From assembly GCF_000190375.1 (NCBI RefSeq), contig NZ_AEWG01000087.1:1-34242 (forward strand): DNA of 34,242 bases, read 5' to 3'. Both the position numbers and the translations under genes were made by a program. The notes below the pieces were generated by a model. That model did not search any database. It saw nothing but the letters and a program-made list of their open reading frames with translations, and was not told where the DNA came from. This stretch comes from Rubrivivax benzoatilyticus JA2 = ATCC BAA-35 (GTDB taxonomy: Bacteria; Pseudomonadota; Gammaproteobacteria; Burkholderiales; Burkholderiaceae_C). This document shows, piece by piece, positions 18,628-27,798 of the stretch (positions within the stretch are counted from its first letter, which is position 1; the number at the start of each line of letters is the position of its first letter).

Positions 18628-18987
18628 ATGGACGCTTACTGGCCCCCGTTGCTCGCTGCCGCCCTCGTGTTCACCGTGTTCAGCCTTGCCGCGGCGCTGT
18701 GGCACCGCCGCCGTGTCGCCCAGCTGCGCCGGCTGCTGGCCGACGCCCAGCACTCGCGTTTCGAGGCCGAGGCCGAGACGCGCGACCTCAAGCGCCGGCT
18801 GCACGCCGCGCCGCCGGCCGTCAACGACCAGACCGAACGCCGCGCCGCGCTGGAGCGTGCGCTGGCGCCGCAGGACCGCCCCCGCAGCGCCGACGCCGGC
18901 TGGGCCGAGACCCAGCCGATGTCGCTGACGCCCGACGAACACGGTTTCGCGCCGACCCGGCCGATGCCGGAGCCGCCGCCGCGCTGA
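18628..18987 (+). CDS. Small single-span membrane protein of unknown function
   Basis: 119 aa from ATG 18628. An N-terminal transmembrane helix ([20 protein letters not shown], residues 6-25) is followed by a basic [12 protein letters not shown] stretch, a likely coiled coil to about residue 80, and a disordered Pro-rich tail with two similar motifs (AETQPMS and APTRPMP). The topology suggests a membrane-anchored cytoplasmic helix. I do not recognise a family. It is divergent from ygiQ and convergent with the ABC exporter gene. Codon use looks native. Confidence 0.65.
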   Translation: MDAYWPPLLAAALVFTVFSLAAALWHRRRVAQLRRLLADAQHSRFEAEAETRDLKRRLHAAPPAVNDQTERRAALERALAPQDRPRSADAGWAETQPMSLTPDEHGFAPTRPMPEPPPR

Positions 18988-19014
18988 GGCGGCGCCGCCC
19001 ACGGCCCAGGCGGA

Positions 19015-20871
<1,857 letters not shown>

Positions 20872-21095
20872 GGCGGGTCTCCAAGGCGCCTGATGGGCGC
20901 GGCCGCGGCGGCGCGGGCGGCCGGCGGCGGTGGGCGGCCGGGTCGGCCGCGGGGGGCGATTATCGGCAAGCCGCGTGTCCGGTGCAGGCGGCGGCCGCCG
21001 AGGACGCGGGGGTGACAGCCCCGGGCGGCTCTGGAGCGATCTCTCCAGCCGGGCTGGCTAAGATCGTCCGACAACCACGAGCACCGGAGACCAGC

Positions 21096-22682
21096 GTGTA
21101 CGACTACCTGATCGTCGGGGGAGGGTCGGCGGGCTGCGTGCTCGCCGCGCGCCTGTCCGAGGACCCCGACGTGCGCGTCGCGCTGCTCGAAGCCGGCGAG
21201 GCCGACCGCAGCGCGCTGATCCACTGCCCCGCTGGCATCGCGCTGATGGCCCGCACCGGCCAGGCCAACTGGGCCTTCGAGACCGTCGCCCAGTCCGGGC
21301 TGGACGGGCGCGCCGGCTACCAGCCGCGCGGCAAGGTGCTCGGCGGCTCCAGTTCCATCAACGCGATGATCTACATCCGCGGCCAGCGCGAGGACTACGA
21401 CGCCTGGGCCGCCGCCGGCAACCCGGGCTGGGGCTGGGCCGACGTGCTGCCGTACTTCAAGAGGTCCGAGCACAACGAACGCGGCGCCGACGCCTGGCAC
21501 GGCGCCGCCGGCCCGCTGAACGTGATGGACCTGCCCGAGCCCAACCCCTGGTCGCGGCGCTTCATCGAGGCCGGCCGCCAGGCGGGTTTCGCCGAGAACC
21601 GCGACTTCAACGGCGAACACCAGGAAGGCGTCGGCATGTACCAGGTGACGCACCGCGGCGGCGAACGTTTCAGCGCCGCCAAGGCCTACCTGACGCCGGC
21701 GCTCGATCGGCCCAACCTGGACGTCGTCACCGGCGCGCAAGTGCTGAAGGTGGTGCTCGAAGGCTGCCGCGCCACCGGCGTCGAGCTGCTGCAGGGCGGC
21801 ACGCGGCGCGTGCTGGCGGCGCGGCGCGAGGTCATCCTGTCGGCCGGCGCGCTGCAGTCGCCGCAGCTGCTGCTGCTGTCGGGCATCGGCCCGGGCGCCG
21901 AGCTGCAGGCGCTGGGCGTGCCGGTCGTGCACGATCTGCCGGGCGTCGGCCGCCACCTGCACGACCACCCCGACGTCGTGCTGCTGGTCGACGCACCGGG
22001 CGCCAAGGAGACGGTGGGCGTGTCGGCGGGCGGCGCGCTGCGCGTGCTGGCCGGCGTGCAGCAGTGGCGCTCGCGGCGCCGCGGCCTGCTGACGACCAAT
22101 TTCGCCGAGTCCGGCGCCTTCCTGCGCACGCGCGCCGACGAGATGCGGCCCGACGTGCAGCTGCACTTCGTCATCGGCAAGCTGGTCGACCACGGCCGGA
22201 GCACGGTCTGGGGCCACGGCTGGTCGGCCCACGTCTGCGTGCTGCGGCCCCAGAGCCGCGGCCGCGTGACGCTGAGGGCCGCCGACCCGCTGGCGCCGCC
22301 GCGCATCGACCCGGGCTTCCTGGACCACCCCGACGACCTGCGCCGGCTGATGGACGGCGTGCGGCTGACGCAGCGCATCCTCGCGCAGCCGGCGCTGGCC
22401 GGTGGCGGCCGGCCCTCGGCCTCGGGGCTGGACGACACCGCGCTGGAGCACTGGGTGCGCCAGCACGCCGACACGATCTACCACCCGGTCGGCAGCTGCC
22501 GCATGGGGCCGGGCCGGGGCGACGTCGTCGACGCCGAGCTCCGGGTCAAGGGGATCCAGGGCCTGCGGGTGGCCGACGCGTCGATCATGCCCAGCATCGT
22601 CTCCGGAAACACCAACGCCCCGACCCTCATGATCGGCGAGAAGGCCGCCGACCTCGTGCGCCGCGCCGCCGCCCTCGTGTGA
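21096..22682 (+). CDS. GMC-family FAD oxidoreductase (alcohol/choline dehydrogenase-like)
   Basis: 528 aa from GTG 21096, 7 nt after GGAG. The FAD-binding Rossmann motif GGGSAG is at residues 8-13, with the ribose-binding acid in ALLEAGE. GMC signature 1 is GKVLGGSSSINAMIYIRG and signature 2 is GALQSPQLLLLSGIGP. The catalytic pair is His463 (YHPVGSCRMG) and Asn505 (SGNTNAPT). It oxidises an alcohol, probably aliphatic, passing electrons to a respiratory acceptor or quinone; the precise substrate is unknown. Its stop overlaps the next start (TGATG), so it is translationally coupled to the luciferase-like monooxygenase. Confidence 0.95.
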   Translation: MYDYLIVGGGSAGCVLAARLSEDPDVRVALLEAGEADRSALIHCPAGIALMARTGQANWAFETVAQSGLDGRAGYQPRGKVLGGSSSINAMIYIRGQREDYDAWAAAGNPGWGWADVLPYFKRSEHNERGADAWHGAAGPLNVMDLPEPNPWSRRFIEAGRQAGFAENRDFNGEHQEGVGMYQVTHRGGERFSAAKAYLTPALDRPNLDVVTGAQVLKVVLEGCRATGVELLQGGTRRVLAARREVILSAGALQSPQLLLLSGIGPGAELQALGVPVVHDLPGVGRHLHDHPDVVLLVDAPGAKETVGVSAGGALRVLAGVQQWRSRRRGLLTTNFAESGAFLRTRADEMRPDVQLHFVIGKLVDHGRSTVWGHGWSAHVCVLRPQSRGRVTLRAADPLAPPRIDPGFLDHPDDLRRLMDGVRLTQRILAQPALAGGGRPSASGLDDTALEHWVRQHADTIYHPVGSCRMGPGRGDVVDAELRVKGIQGLRVADASIMPSIVSGNTNAPTLMIGEKAADLVRRAAALV

Positions 22683-23707
22683 TGCGCCTGTCGGTGCTGG
22701 ACCAGTCGCCGGCGGTCGCCGGCCGCGGCGAGGACGAAGCGATCCGCGCCGGCGTCGCGCTGGCCGAGCTCGCCGAGACCCTGGGCTACGAACGCTTCTG
22801 GGTCAGCGAGCACCACAACATGGACGCGCTGGTCGGCACCGCGCCCGAGCTGCTGCTGGCCGCCGCCGCGGCACGCACGCGCCGCATCCGCCTGGGCAGC
22901 GCCGGCGTCATGCTGCCGCACTACGCGGCGCTGAAGGTGGCCGAGCAGTTCCGCGTGCTCGACGCGCTGGCGCCGGGCCGCATCGACCTCGGCGTCGGCC
23001 GCGCGCCGGGCGGCGACATGCGCACCGCGACGGCGCTGAACCCGAACGCGGCACTGGCCGCCGAGGGCTTCCCGCAGCAGGTGGCCGAGCTGCAGGCCTG
23101 GGTGGGCGGCGCGCGCCACCGCGGCATCGTCGCGCATCCGCGGGCACCGGCGGGTTCCGGCGCCGAACGCACGCCCGAGGTCTGGATCCTCGGCAGCTCG
23201 ACCTACGGCGCGCAGCTCGCGGCCCAGCTCGGCCTGCCCTACGCCTTCGCCTATTTCTTCTCCGACGGCCAGGGCGTCGAGGCGGCGCTGGACCTCTACC
23301 GCGGCCTGTACCAGCCGAGCGAACGCCACCCCCAGCCCGAGGCCACGATCTGCGTCTGGGCGCTGGCCGCCGACGACGGCGAGACCGCGCGCCGGCAGGC
23401 GCTGCCGCGCGAACGCTGGTGGCTGGACCGCCGCCGCGGCCGCATCGCGCCGCTGCAGTCGCCCGAGCAGGTGGCGCTGGCCGGCTTCGAACCCGACGAG
23501 CTGGCGCTGCTGGCCGGCGCGCGCGAGCAGGCGCTGGTCGGCAGCGCCGCCGAGGTCGGTGCGCGGCTGCGCGCGCTGGCCTCGCGGCTGGCGCTGGACC
23601 ACGTCGTCGTCAACACCTGGACCTACGACGAAGCCGTGCGCCGGCACTCCTACGCCTTGCTGGCCGCCGAGTTCGGGCTGGCGGGTTCGCCCCAGGCGTT
23701 CTCGTAG
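22682..23707 (+). CDS. Luciferase-like flavin monooxygenase
   Basis: 341 aa from ATG 22682, overlapping the GMC stop by one base. It shows the bacterial luciferase-like TIM-barrel pattern of the MsnO8/alkanal-monooxygenase-like group: RLSVLDQSPAVAGRGEDEAI at the N-terminus, YERFWVSEHHNMDALVGTAPELL, GSAGVMLPHYAALKVAEQFRVLD, and RIDLGVGRAPGG. Members use reduced flavin, but many have no known substrate. Coupling to the GMC dehydrogenase suggests a joint pathway of alcohol/aldehyde oxidation. The 3' end overlaps the convergent bluB gene by 58 bp. Confidence 0.93.
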   Translation: MRLSVLDQSPAVAGRGEDEAIRAGVALAELAETLGYERFWVSEHHNMDALVGTAPELLLAAAAARTRRIRLGSAGVMLPHYAALKVAEQFRVLDALAPGRIDLGVGRAPGGDMRTATALNPNAALAAEGFPQQVAELQAWVGGARHRGIVAHPRAPAGSGAERTPEVWILGSSTYGAQLAAQLGLPYAFAYFFSDGQGVEAALDLYRGLYQPSERHPQPEATICVWALAADDGETARRQALPRERWWLDRRRGRIAPLQSPEQVALAGFEPDELALLAGAREQALVGSAAEVGARLRALASRLALDHVVVNTWTYDEAVRRHSYALLAAEFGLAGSPQAFS

Positions 23708-24732
23708 ACCGCGTCCTGCCACGGGCGGCGCGAGCGCCAGCCTTCGATCTCCAGCATCGGCGCCGGGTAGAAGGCCTCGACCGGCCCGAGGCAGAGGATG
23801 GCCAGCGGCATCGCGCCGGCCGGCATCGCCAGCAGCTCGGCCAGCGGCTGCGGCTCGAACATCGACACCCAGCCCAGGCCCAGGTTCTCGACGCGCGCGG
23901 CCAGCCAGAGGTTCTGGATCGAGCAGGCCAGCGAGCAGACGACCATCTCGCGCGGCATCGTGCGCCGGCCGAAGACCGTGCCGTCGTCGGGCGGCAGCGC
24001 CGCGACCAGCAGCTCGGCGCATTCGCGGATGCCTTCGACCTTCAGCCGCAGGAACTCGGCGGCACGTTCGCCCATCGCGCTGGCGGTGGCGTCGCGTTCG
24101 CGGGCGACCAGCGCGGCGATCGCTTCGCGGCGCGCCGGGTCGCTGATGCGCAGGTAGCGCCAGGGCTGCATCATGCCCACCGACGGCGCGTGGTGCGCCG
24201 CCTGCAGCAGGCGCTGCAACGTCTCGGGCGCGATGCGTTCGCCGCGGCGGAAGTGGCGCATGTCGCGCCGCCCGGCCAGCAGGCGCTGCAGGCGGCGCGC
24301 GTCGGCCGGGCCGTAGTGTTCGCCGCCGGGCGCGGCCGGCGCGGCGGCGGCCGAAGCCGCCTCGTAGCGGGGAGAAAGCCGCACCGTCTCGCCGACCACC
24401 AGCGTGCCGGCGCCAGCCGGCAGCGCCGCCAGGCCGGTGGCGACGACGGTCTCGCCGTCGAGACGCGCCGCCGGGGTGTCCGCCGCCAGGCCGTGGCGTT
24501 GCAGCTCGGCGGCGATGCGCACCGCCTGCGGGCCGCCGTCGGCGAAGACGCGCGTCTGCCCCGGTTCGGCCAGCGCCGACCAGTCGGCCGTGCCCAGCGC
24601 CCCGGCGTCCAGCAGCACGCAGCGCGAGGCCAGGCCCGGTTGCGTCAGCGGGATGCCCGCGGCAAGCACCGCGGCCAGGGCCGGCGGCAGGCCGGCGCAG
24701 GCGGAATCGGGACGGGTTTCGGAGCAGGACAT
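23650..24732 (-). CDS. bluB: BluB (5,6-dimethylbenzimidazole synthase) fused to a SUMT-like half domain
   Basis: 360 aa from ATG 24732. The C-terminal part (about 148-350) is BluB: AGRRDMRHFRRGERIAPETL, HHAPSVGMMQPWRYLRI, FGRRTMPREMVVCSLACSIQNLWLAA and NLGLGWVSMFEP. BluB breaks down FMNH2 with oxygen to make the lower ligand of vitamin B12. The N-terminal part (about 25-125) resembles the C-terminal half of uroporphyrinogen-III methyltransferase (GIPLTQPGLASRCVLL, GQTRVFADGG, DTPAARLDGETVVATGLAALP, LVVGETVRLS). The SAM-binding N-terminal half of that enzyme is missing. BluB alone is about 220 aa, so this is a fusion. No cobalamin riboswitch is seen upstream. Confidence 0.85.
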   Translation of the reverse strand: MSCSETRPDSACAGLPPALAAVLAAGIPLTQPGLASRCVLLDAGALGTADWSALAEPGQTRVFADGGPQAVRIAAELQRHGLAADTPAARLDGETVVATGLAALPAGAGTLVVGETVRLSPRYEAASAAAAPAAPGGEHYGPADARRLQRLLAGRRDMRHFRRGERIAPETLQRLLQAAHHAPSVGMMQPWRYLRISDPARREAIAALVARERDATASAMGERAAEFLRLKVEGIRECAELLVAALPPDDGTVFGRRTMPREMVVCSLACSIQNLWLAARVENLGLGWVSMFEPQPLAELLAMPAGAMPLAILCLGPVEAFYPAPMLEIEGWRSRRPWQDAVYENAWGEPASPNSAASKA

Positions 24733-24825
24733 CGGCAGCGGAGACGGGCACGCCCAGGCGGCGCGCCGCGATGATACGGAGCCGCCGAGCCGCCGCCCAG
24801 CACCGGCGGCCGTGCTCAAAAACCA

Positions 24826-24902
24826 GGCAATCCAAAAAAACTCGTGGCCTGGCGCGCACTTGCGCGCCGGCCCCACGGTTTGTCCACAGGGATGCCAACG
24901 TC
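24826..24902. repeat. Intergenic repeat, copy 1
   Basis: Starts with GGCAATCC (24826-24833) and ends with TTGTCCACAG-GGATGCCAACGTC (24880-24902). The two landmarks are exactly 54 bp apart, the same as in copy 2 at 27376-27452. TTGTCCACA is one base from the DnaA box TTATCCACA. The middle of this copy holds the terminator hairpin. Confidence 0.6.
24834..24877 (-). terminator. Rho-independent terminator of the metallophosphoesterase gene
   Basis: Minus strand: a GC-rich stem with core GGCGCGCA-AG-TGCGCGCC (24868-24851), extended by GTGG..GGCC/GGCCAC arms, is followed by GAG and then seven T (24840-24834). It is placed about 50 bp after the stop of the minus-strand metallophosphoesterase gene. 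Confidence 0.8.
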
Positions 24903-24928
24903 GGCCGGGGACATCCGGCCGGCGGTGT

Positions 24929-26275
24929 TCAGAGCGTGATCGACAGCGTGTTGTCGCCCGGCTGCGGGTCGTTCCACAGGCCGAGCACGAAGCCGCCGAG
25001 CATCGCCGTCATCGGGTCGGCGCTCTGCGCCATGGCCTGCAGCGTGGCCAGCACGTTGGCGTCGTCGAGCTGCTCGTCGCCGGCGTAGTGCGCGACCATC
25101 GCCGGCACGATCAGCGGCACCAGCATCGCGACGGTCTGGGCCGGCAGCGAGTACGGCGCCGAGCCCAGCAGCCCGGCCACCAGCGTCTCCAGCCCGGTCT
25201 CCAGATAGTCCTGCGACCAGGCGACGAAGTCGCTGGGGTGGCCGGCCGTCGCCTTGACCGTGCTGCTGGTGATGGCCAGCGTGCCGGCGCCGCGGTCGAT
25301 CGTCACCAGGCGGTAGGGGCTGGGCGCGGTGACCGTCGAGCCGGTCTCGATGTCGTGCACCATGACACCGCCGTAGCTGGCGCGCACGATGTCCTGGGCG
25401 TGGTAGTGGCCGGTGAAGACCACCGTCAGGCCCGCCGCGGCGAAGGCCGCGGCCAGGGCCTCGCGGTCCTCGACCAGGTACTCGGGGAAGAAGCTCGACT
25501 GGCCGGGGAAGTGCTCGATCAGGCCGTGGTGCATGGTGCCGATGGCGGCGATGCCGCGCTGGCGCGCGACGCCCAGCCAGTGCTGCAGCCAGGCGAGCGT
25601 CTGGGCGCGCACGCGGCCGGCGGTGATCGGCGCGCTCGGATGGGCGCTCTCGGCGTAACGGCAGGAGTCGATGGCGAAGAGCCAGACGCCGGTGCCCAGC
25701 TCGGCGACATAGCTCAGCGACGCCGGGTCGCGCGAGATCGTGTCGCCGTAGCCGCAGCGGGCGTAGATCGTCGCGAACGCGGCGGCGTCGACGGTCTCGG
25801 CGGCGGTCGCCGGCACGCTGCGGAAGTCCTTCGCGTCGGGGTTGGCGACGTCGTGGTTGCCGGGGATCACGTAGGCCCGGATGCCGCGCGCCCGCAGCGC
25901 CTGCAGCCTGGAGGCGAGCAGCTCGTGGTTGACACGTTCACCGTCCTTGGTCAGGTCGCCGGAGATCAGCAGCGCGTCGGGCTTGTCGGCCACGATCGCG
26001 GCCAGCGCGGCGTCGAGGATCTCGACGCTCTCCCGGATCATCTTGCGGTCCTGCAGCAGGTAGGCGTCGAGCTCGCTGCTGGTGCCCAGCGCCGTGCTGT
26101 CGTAGAGGTGCACGTCGCTGAGCACGGCCAGGCGCAGCGGGCGGTCGTCGTCACCACCGCCGCAGCCGGCCAGCCAGGACGGCAGCGTGATGACCGAGGC
26201 CAGGCCGGCGCTGGTCTGCAGGAAACGGCGGCGCGACGGCGCCGGGCGGGAGCGGTTGTCGTTGGAGGTCGTCAT
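24929..26275 (-). CDS. Tat-exported metallophosphoesterase, possible lipoprotein
   Basis: 448 aa from ATG 26275, 5 nt after AGGA. The N-terminus carries a twin-arginine signal (PSRRRFLQTSAG) and a lipobox-like LAGC (Cys38), followed by GGGDDD. The calcineurin-like phosphoesterase metal motifs are complete: LSDVHLYD (Asp54, His56), LISGDLTKDG, YVIPGNHDVAN, GTMHHGLIEHF and VFTGHYHAQD. It should act outside the cytoplasmic membrane on a phosphomonoester or phosphodiester. The C-terminal 120 residues are family-specific. It is divergent from the olsB-like gene, sharing a 197-bp spacer with Pho-box-like repeats, which fits phosphate scavenging. Confidence 0.93.
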   Translation of the reverse strand: MTTSNDNRSRPAPSRRRFLQTSAGLASVITLPSWLAGCGGGDDDRPLRLAVLSDVHLYDSTALGTSSELDAYLLQDRKMIRESVEILDAALAAIVADKPDALLISGDLTKDGERVNHELLASRLQALRARGIRAYVIPGNHDVANPDAKDFRSVPATAAETVDAAAFATIYARCGYGDTISRDPASLSYVAELGTGVWLFAIDSCRYAESAHPSAPITAGRVRAQTLAWLQHWLGVARQRGIAAIGTMHHGLIEHFPGQSSFFPEYLVEDREALAAAFAAAGLTVVFTGHYHAQDIVRASYGGVMVHDIETGSTVTAPSPYRLVTIDRGAGTLAITSSTVKATAGHPSDFVAWSQDYLETGLETLVAGLLGSAPYSLPAQTVAMLVPLIVPAMVAHYAGDEQLDDANVLATLQAMAQSADPMTAMLGGFVLGLWNDPQPGDNTLSITL

Positions 26276-26419
26276 GGGTGTCCTGTGGCGTTCGTGCCCG
26301 CGGCACGACGCCCGGCATTGCAGGCGGCCGCCGTGATCGTGCGATGACGCCGCGCCGGCATCAAGGCGGCGTTTGCGCCCGGTCATGCCCGCCGGCACGC
26401 GGCGCGCACCGCCACGGCT

Positions 26420-26452
26420 TCGTCATCGACGCTTCACCCGGGCGTCACCCCC
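26420..26452 (+). promoter_or_regulatory. Pho-box-like 11-bp direct repeats
   Basis: Three units at exact 11-bp spacing: TCGTCAT (26420), GCTTCAC (26431) and GCGTCAC (26442), each followed by 4 bp. PhoB binds 11-bp units with consensus CTGTCAT/C plus 4 bp; the matches here are 5/7, 4/7 and 5/7. They lie 21-53 bp before the olsB-like start and about 150 bp from the divergent phosphoesterase start. The spacer also has a perfect inverted repeat TCGTGCC-CGC-GGCACGA (26292-26308). Confidence 0.45.
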
Positions 26453-26472
26453 GGCCGTGACGATGGCCGTCC

Positions 26473-27312
26473 ATGCCCGACACGATCCTGACCCCGCCGC
26501 TCGCCGCCGCCCCGATCGAGGACCGCGCCGGCGCCCTCAGCCCCCGCGCCCCGCTGCCGGCGGCACCCACCGCCGAGGCCGCGCTCGTCGTCGCCTGGGC
26601 GCGCGACGAGGACGAGGTGCGCGAGGCCCAGCGTCTGCGCCACGAGGTCTTCGCCGGCGAGATGGGCGCCCGGCTGGAGGTGCCGCCCGGCACGCCCGCG
26701 GGGCTGGACGTCGACCGCTACGACGCGTTCTGCGAACACCTGCTGGTGCGCGCGCCGGGCGACGCTGGCGAGCCCGGCGCCGTCGTCGGCACCTACCGCG
26801 TGATGACGCCGGCAGCCGCCGCGCGTGCCGGCGGGCTGTACAGCGACAACGAGTTCGATCTCCGCGCCCTGGAGCCGCTGCGCGCGACGATGGTCGAGCT
26901 CGGCCGCTCCTGCGTGCACCCGGACTGGCGCTCCGGCGGCGTCGTGATGGCGCTGTGGGGCGCGCTCGCCGCCTTCATGGTGCGCAACGGGCTGGAGACC
27001 ATGGTCGGCTGCGCCAGCGTCGGCATGCGCGACGGCGGCCACGCCGCCGCCAGCCTGTGGCGGCGCCTGGAAGCCACGCACCTGGCCGCGCCCGAATGGC
27101 GCGTGACGCCGCGACTGGCGCTGCCGGTCGACGAACTGCGCCAGGACCTGCCGGTCGACGCGCCGCCGCTGCTCAAGGGTTATCTGCGCTGCGGTGCACG
27201 CGTGCTCGGCGCACCGGCCTGGGACCCCGACTTCAACACCGCCGACCTGCCGGTGATGCTGCGCCTGACGGACCTGCCGGCACGCTACCGGCGGCACTTC
27301 ATCGGGGCCTGA
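26473..27312 (+). CDS. olsB: OlsB-like L-ornithine N-alpha-acyltransferase (GNAT fold)
   Basis: 279 aa from ATG 26473. After a disordered Ala/Pro-rich tail (1-35), it shows the OlsB/hemolysin-type acyltransferase pattern: EVREAQRLRHEVFAGEMGARL, DRYDAFCEHLLVR, VVGTYRVMTP, GLYSDNEFDL, MVELGRSCVHPDWRSGGVVMALW and GCASVGMRDGG. OlsB transfers a 3-hydroxyacyl chain from acyl carrier protein to ornithine, the first step of ornithine-lipid synthesis. These phosphorus-free membrane lipids replace phospholipids when phosphate is scarce. No olsA acyltransferase is adjacent. The Pho-box-like repeats upstream support phosphate control. Assignment among related N-acyl amino acid synthases is probable, not certain. 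Confidence 0.82.
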   Translation: MPDTILTPPLAAAPIEDRAGALSPRAPLPAAPTAEAALVVAWARDEDEVREAQRLRHEVFAGEMGARLEVPPGTPAGLDVDRYDAFCEHLLVRAPGDAGEPGAVVGTYRVMTPAAAARAGGLYSDNEFDLRALEPLRATMVELGRSCVHPDWRSGGVVMALWGALAAFMVRNGLETMVGCASVGMRDGGHAAASLWRRLEATHLAAPEWRVTPRLALPVDELRQDLPVDAPPLLKGYLRCGARVLGAPAWDPDFNTADLPVMLRLTDLPARYRRHFIGA

Positions 27313-27375
27313 ACCGGCCGCCCGCACGGGGCCGGTGCACCGCGCCGGCAGCCGCCGGGCGCTGCCACAAATTGT

Positions 27376-27452
27376 GGCAATCCGATGAAAAGCCCGGTGA
27401 ATCAAGCACCTGGCGACGCCGCGCACGAGTTGTCCACAGAGATGCCAACGTC
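27376..27452. repeat. Intergenic repeat, copy 2, with adjacent palindrome
   Basis: GGCAATCC (27376-27383) and TTGTCCACAG-AGATGCCAACGTC (27430-27452) match copy 1 with the same 54-bp spacing; the last 23 bp differ at one position. The middle part is diverged and lacks the terminator hairpin. A perfect palindrome GCCACAA-A-TTGTGGC (27364-27378) overlaps its left end. It lies in the 486-bp gap downstream of the olsB-like gene. Confidence 0.6.
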
Positions 27453-27602
27453 AGGCGTGGAAATTCACACGGAAGACGCCGCAACCCGGCGCACCGAGGC
27501 CGGGCACCGGGAGAACACCGCTCGCACCGTGGCGGCGCGCGGGAGGTTCACACACGGGATCGAGCAAGCTCCGGGCCTGCGCAGGCGCAAAACAAGCCCC
27601 AC

Positions 27603-27640
27603 AAAACGAAACCCCCTCCAGCCCAGGGGACCGGAGGGGG
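27603..27640 (-). terminator. Rho-independent terminator downstream of ubiD / candidate sRNA
   Basis: Minus strand: CCCCCTCC (27640-27633), 13-nt loop, GGAGGGGG (27619-27612), then TTTCGTTTTG. An 8-bp GC stem with a T-rich tail is a clear intrinsic terminator for minus-strand transcripts. Confidence 0.8.
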
Positions 27641-27774
27641 CGGGTGACCTCTCGTCACCGATGGAGCTCCAGAGGAAAGTGGTCCGGGGCTCCCGACGCG
27701 CAGGAATTGCGCCGTCTTCCTAGATGCCTGCTGTCAGGCCTCTCCAAGTTAGGCGACGCGGCACGCGGTTTCAA
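27604..27774 (-). ncRNA. Candidate small RNA with its own promoter
   Basis: Minus strand, just after the ubiD stop: -35 TTGAAA (27774-27769), 17-bp spacer, -10 TAACTT (27751-27746; three of six consensus bases). Start is near 27739 and the end is at the terminator (about 27604), giving about 135 nt. The transcript has stacked hairpins: GCCTG-ACAG-CAGGC, a GAC(G)GCGCA/TGCGCGTC stem, and GGTGAC-GAGAG-GTCACC (27659-27643). A longer closing pairing is possible. There is no reading frame of note. It is either an independent sRNA or a structured ubiD 3' UTR. It matches no RNA family I can identify. Confidence 0.4.
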
Positions 27775-27798
27775 GGCGTTTTGCGTCGCCGGCGCAGG

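Noticed and set aside
20955..20970. GCCGATAA on the minus strand upstream of the ABC exporter as a sigma-28 promoter
   Set aside because: No -35-like element at 11 bp. More likely part of an ordinary -10 (GATAAT).
24733..24928. Possible cobalamin riboswitch upstream of bluB
   Set aside because: No B12-box-like conserved core was found. The spacer is better explained by the terminator of the phosphoesterase gene and the intergenic repeat.
27748..27754. GTTAGGC heptamer identical to an attC core site
   Set aside because: It has no complementary RYYYAAC core or attC-like stem at a suitable distance, lies in GC-rich core DNA, and is explained by the candidate -10 region.
27640..27760. Segment with GAGGAAAG and CCGGGGCTCC, resembling the start of RNase P RNA on the plus strand
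   Set aside because: The conserved block is interrupted by extra bases, the following conserved regions are absent, and there is no room for a full-length RNA before the ubiD coding region.
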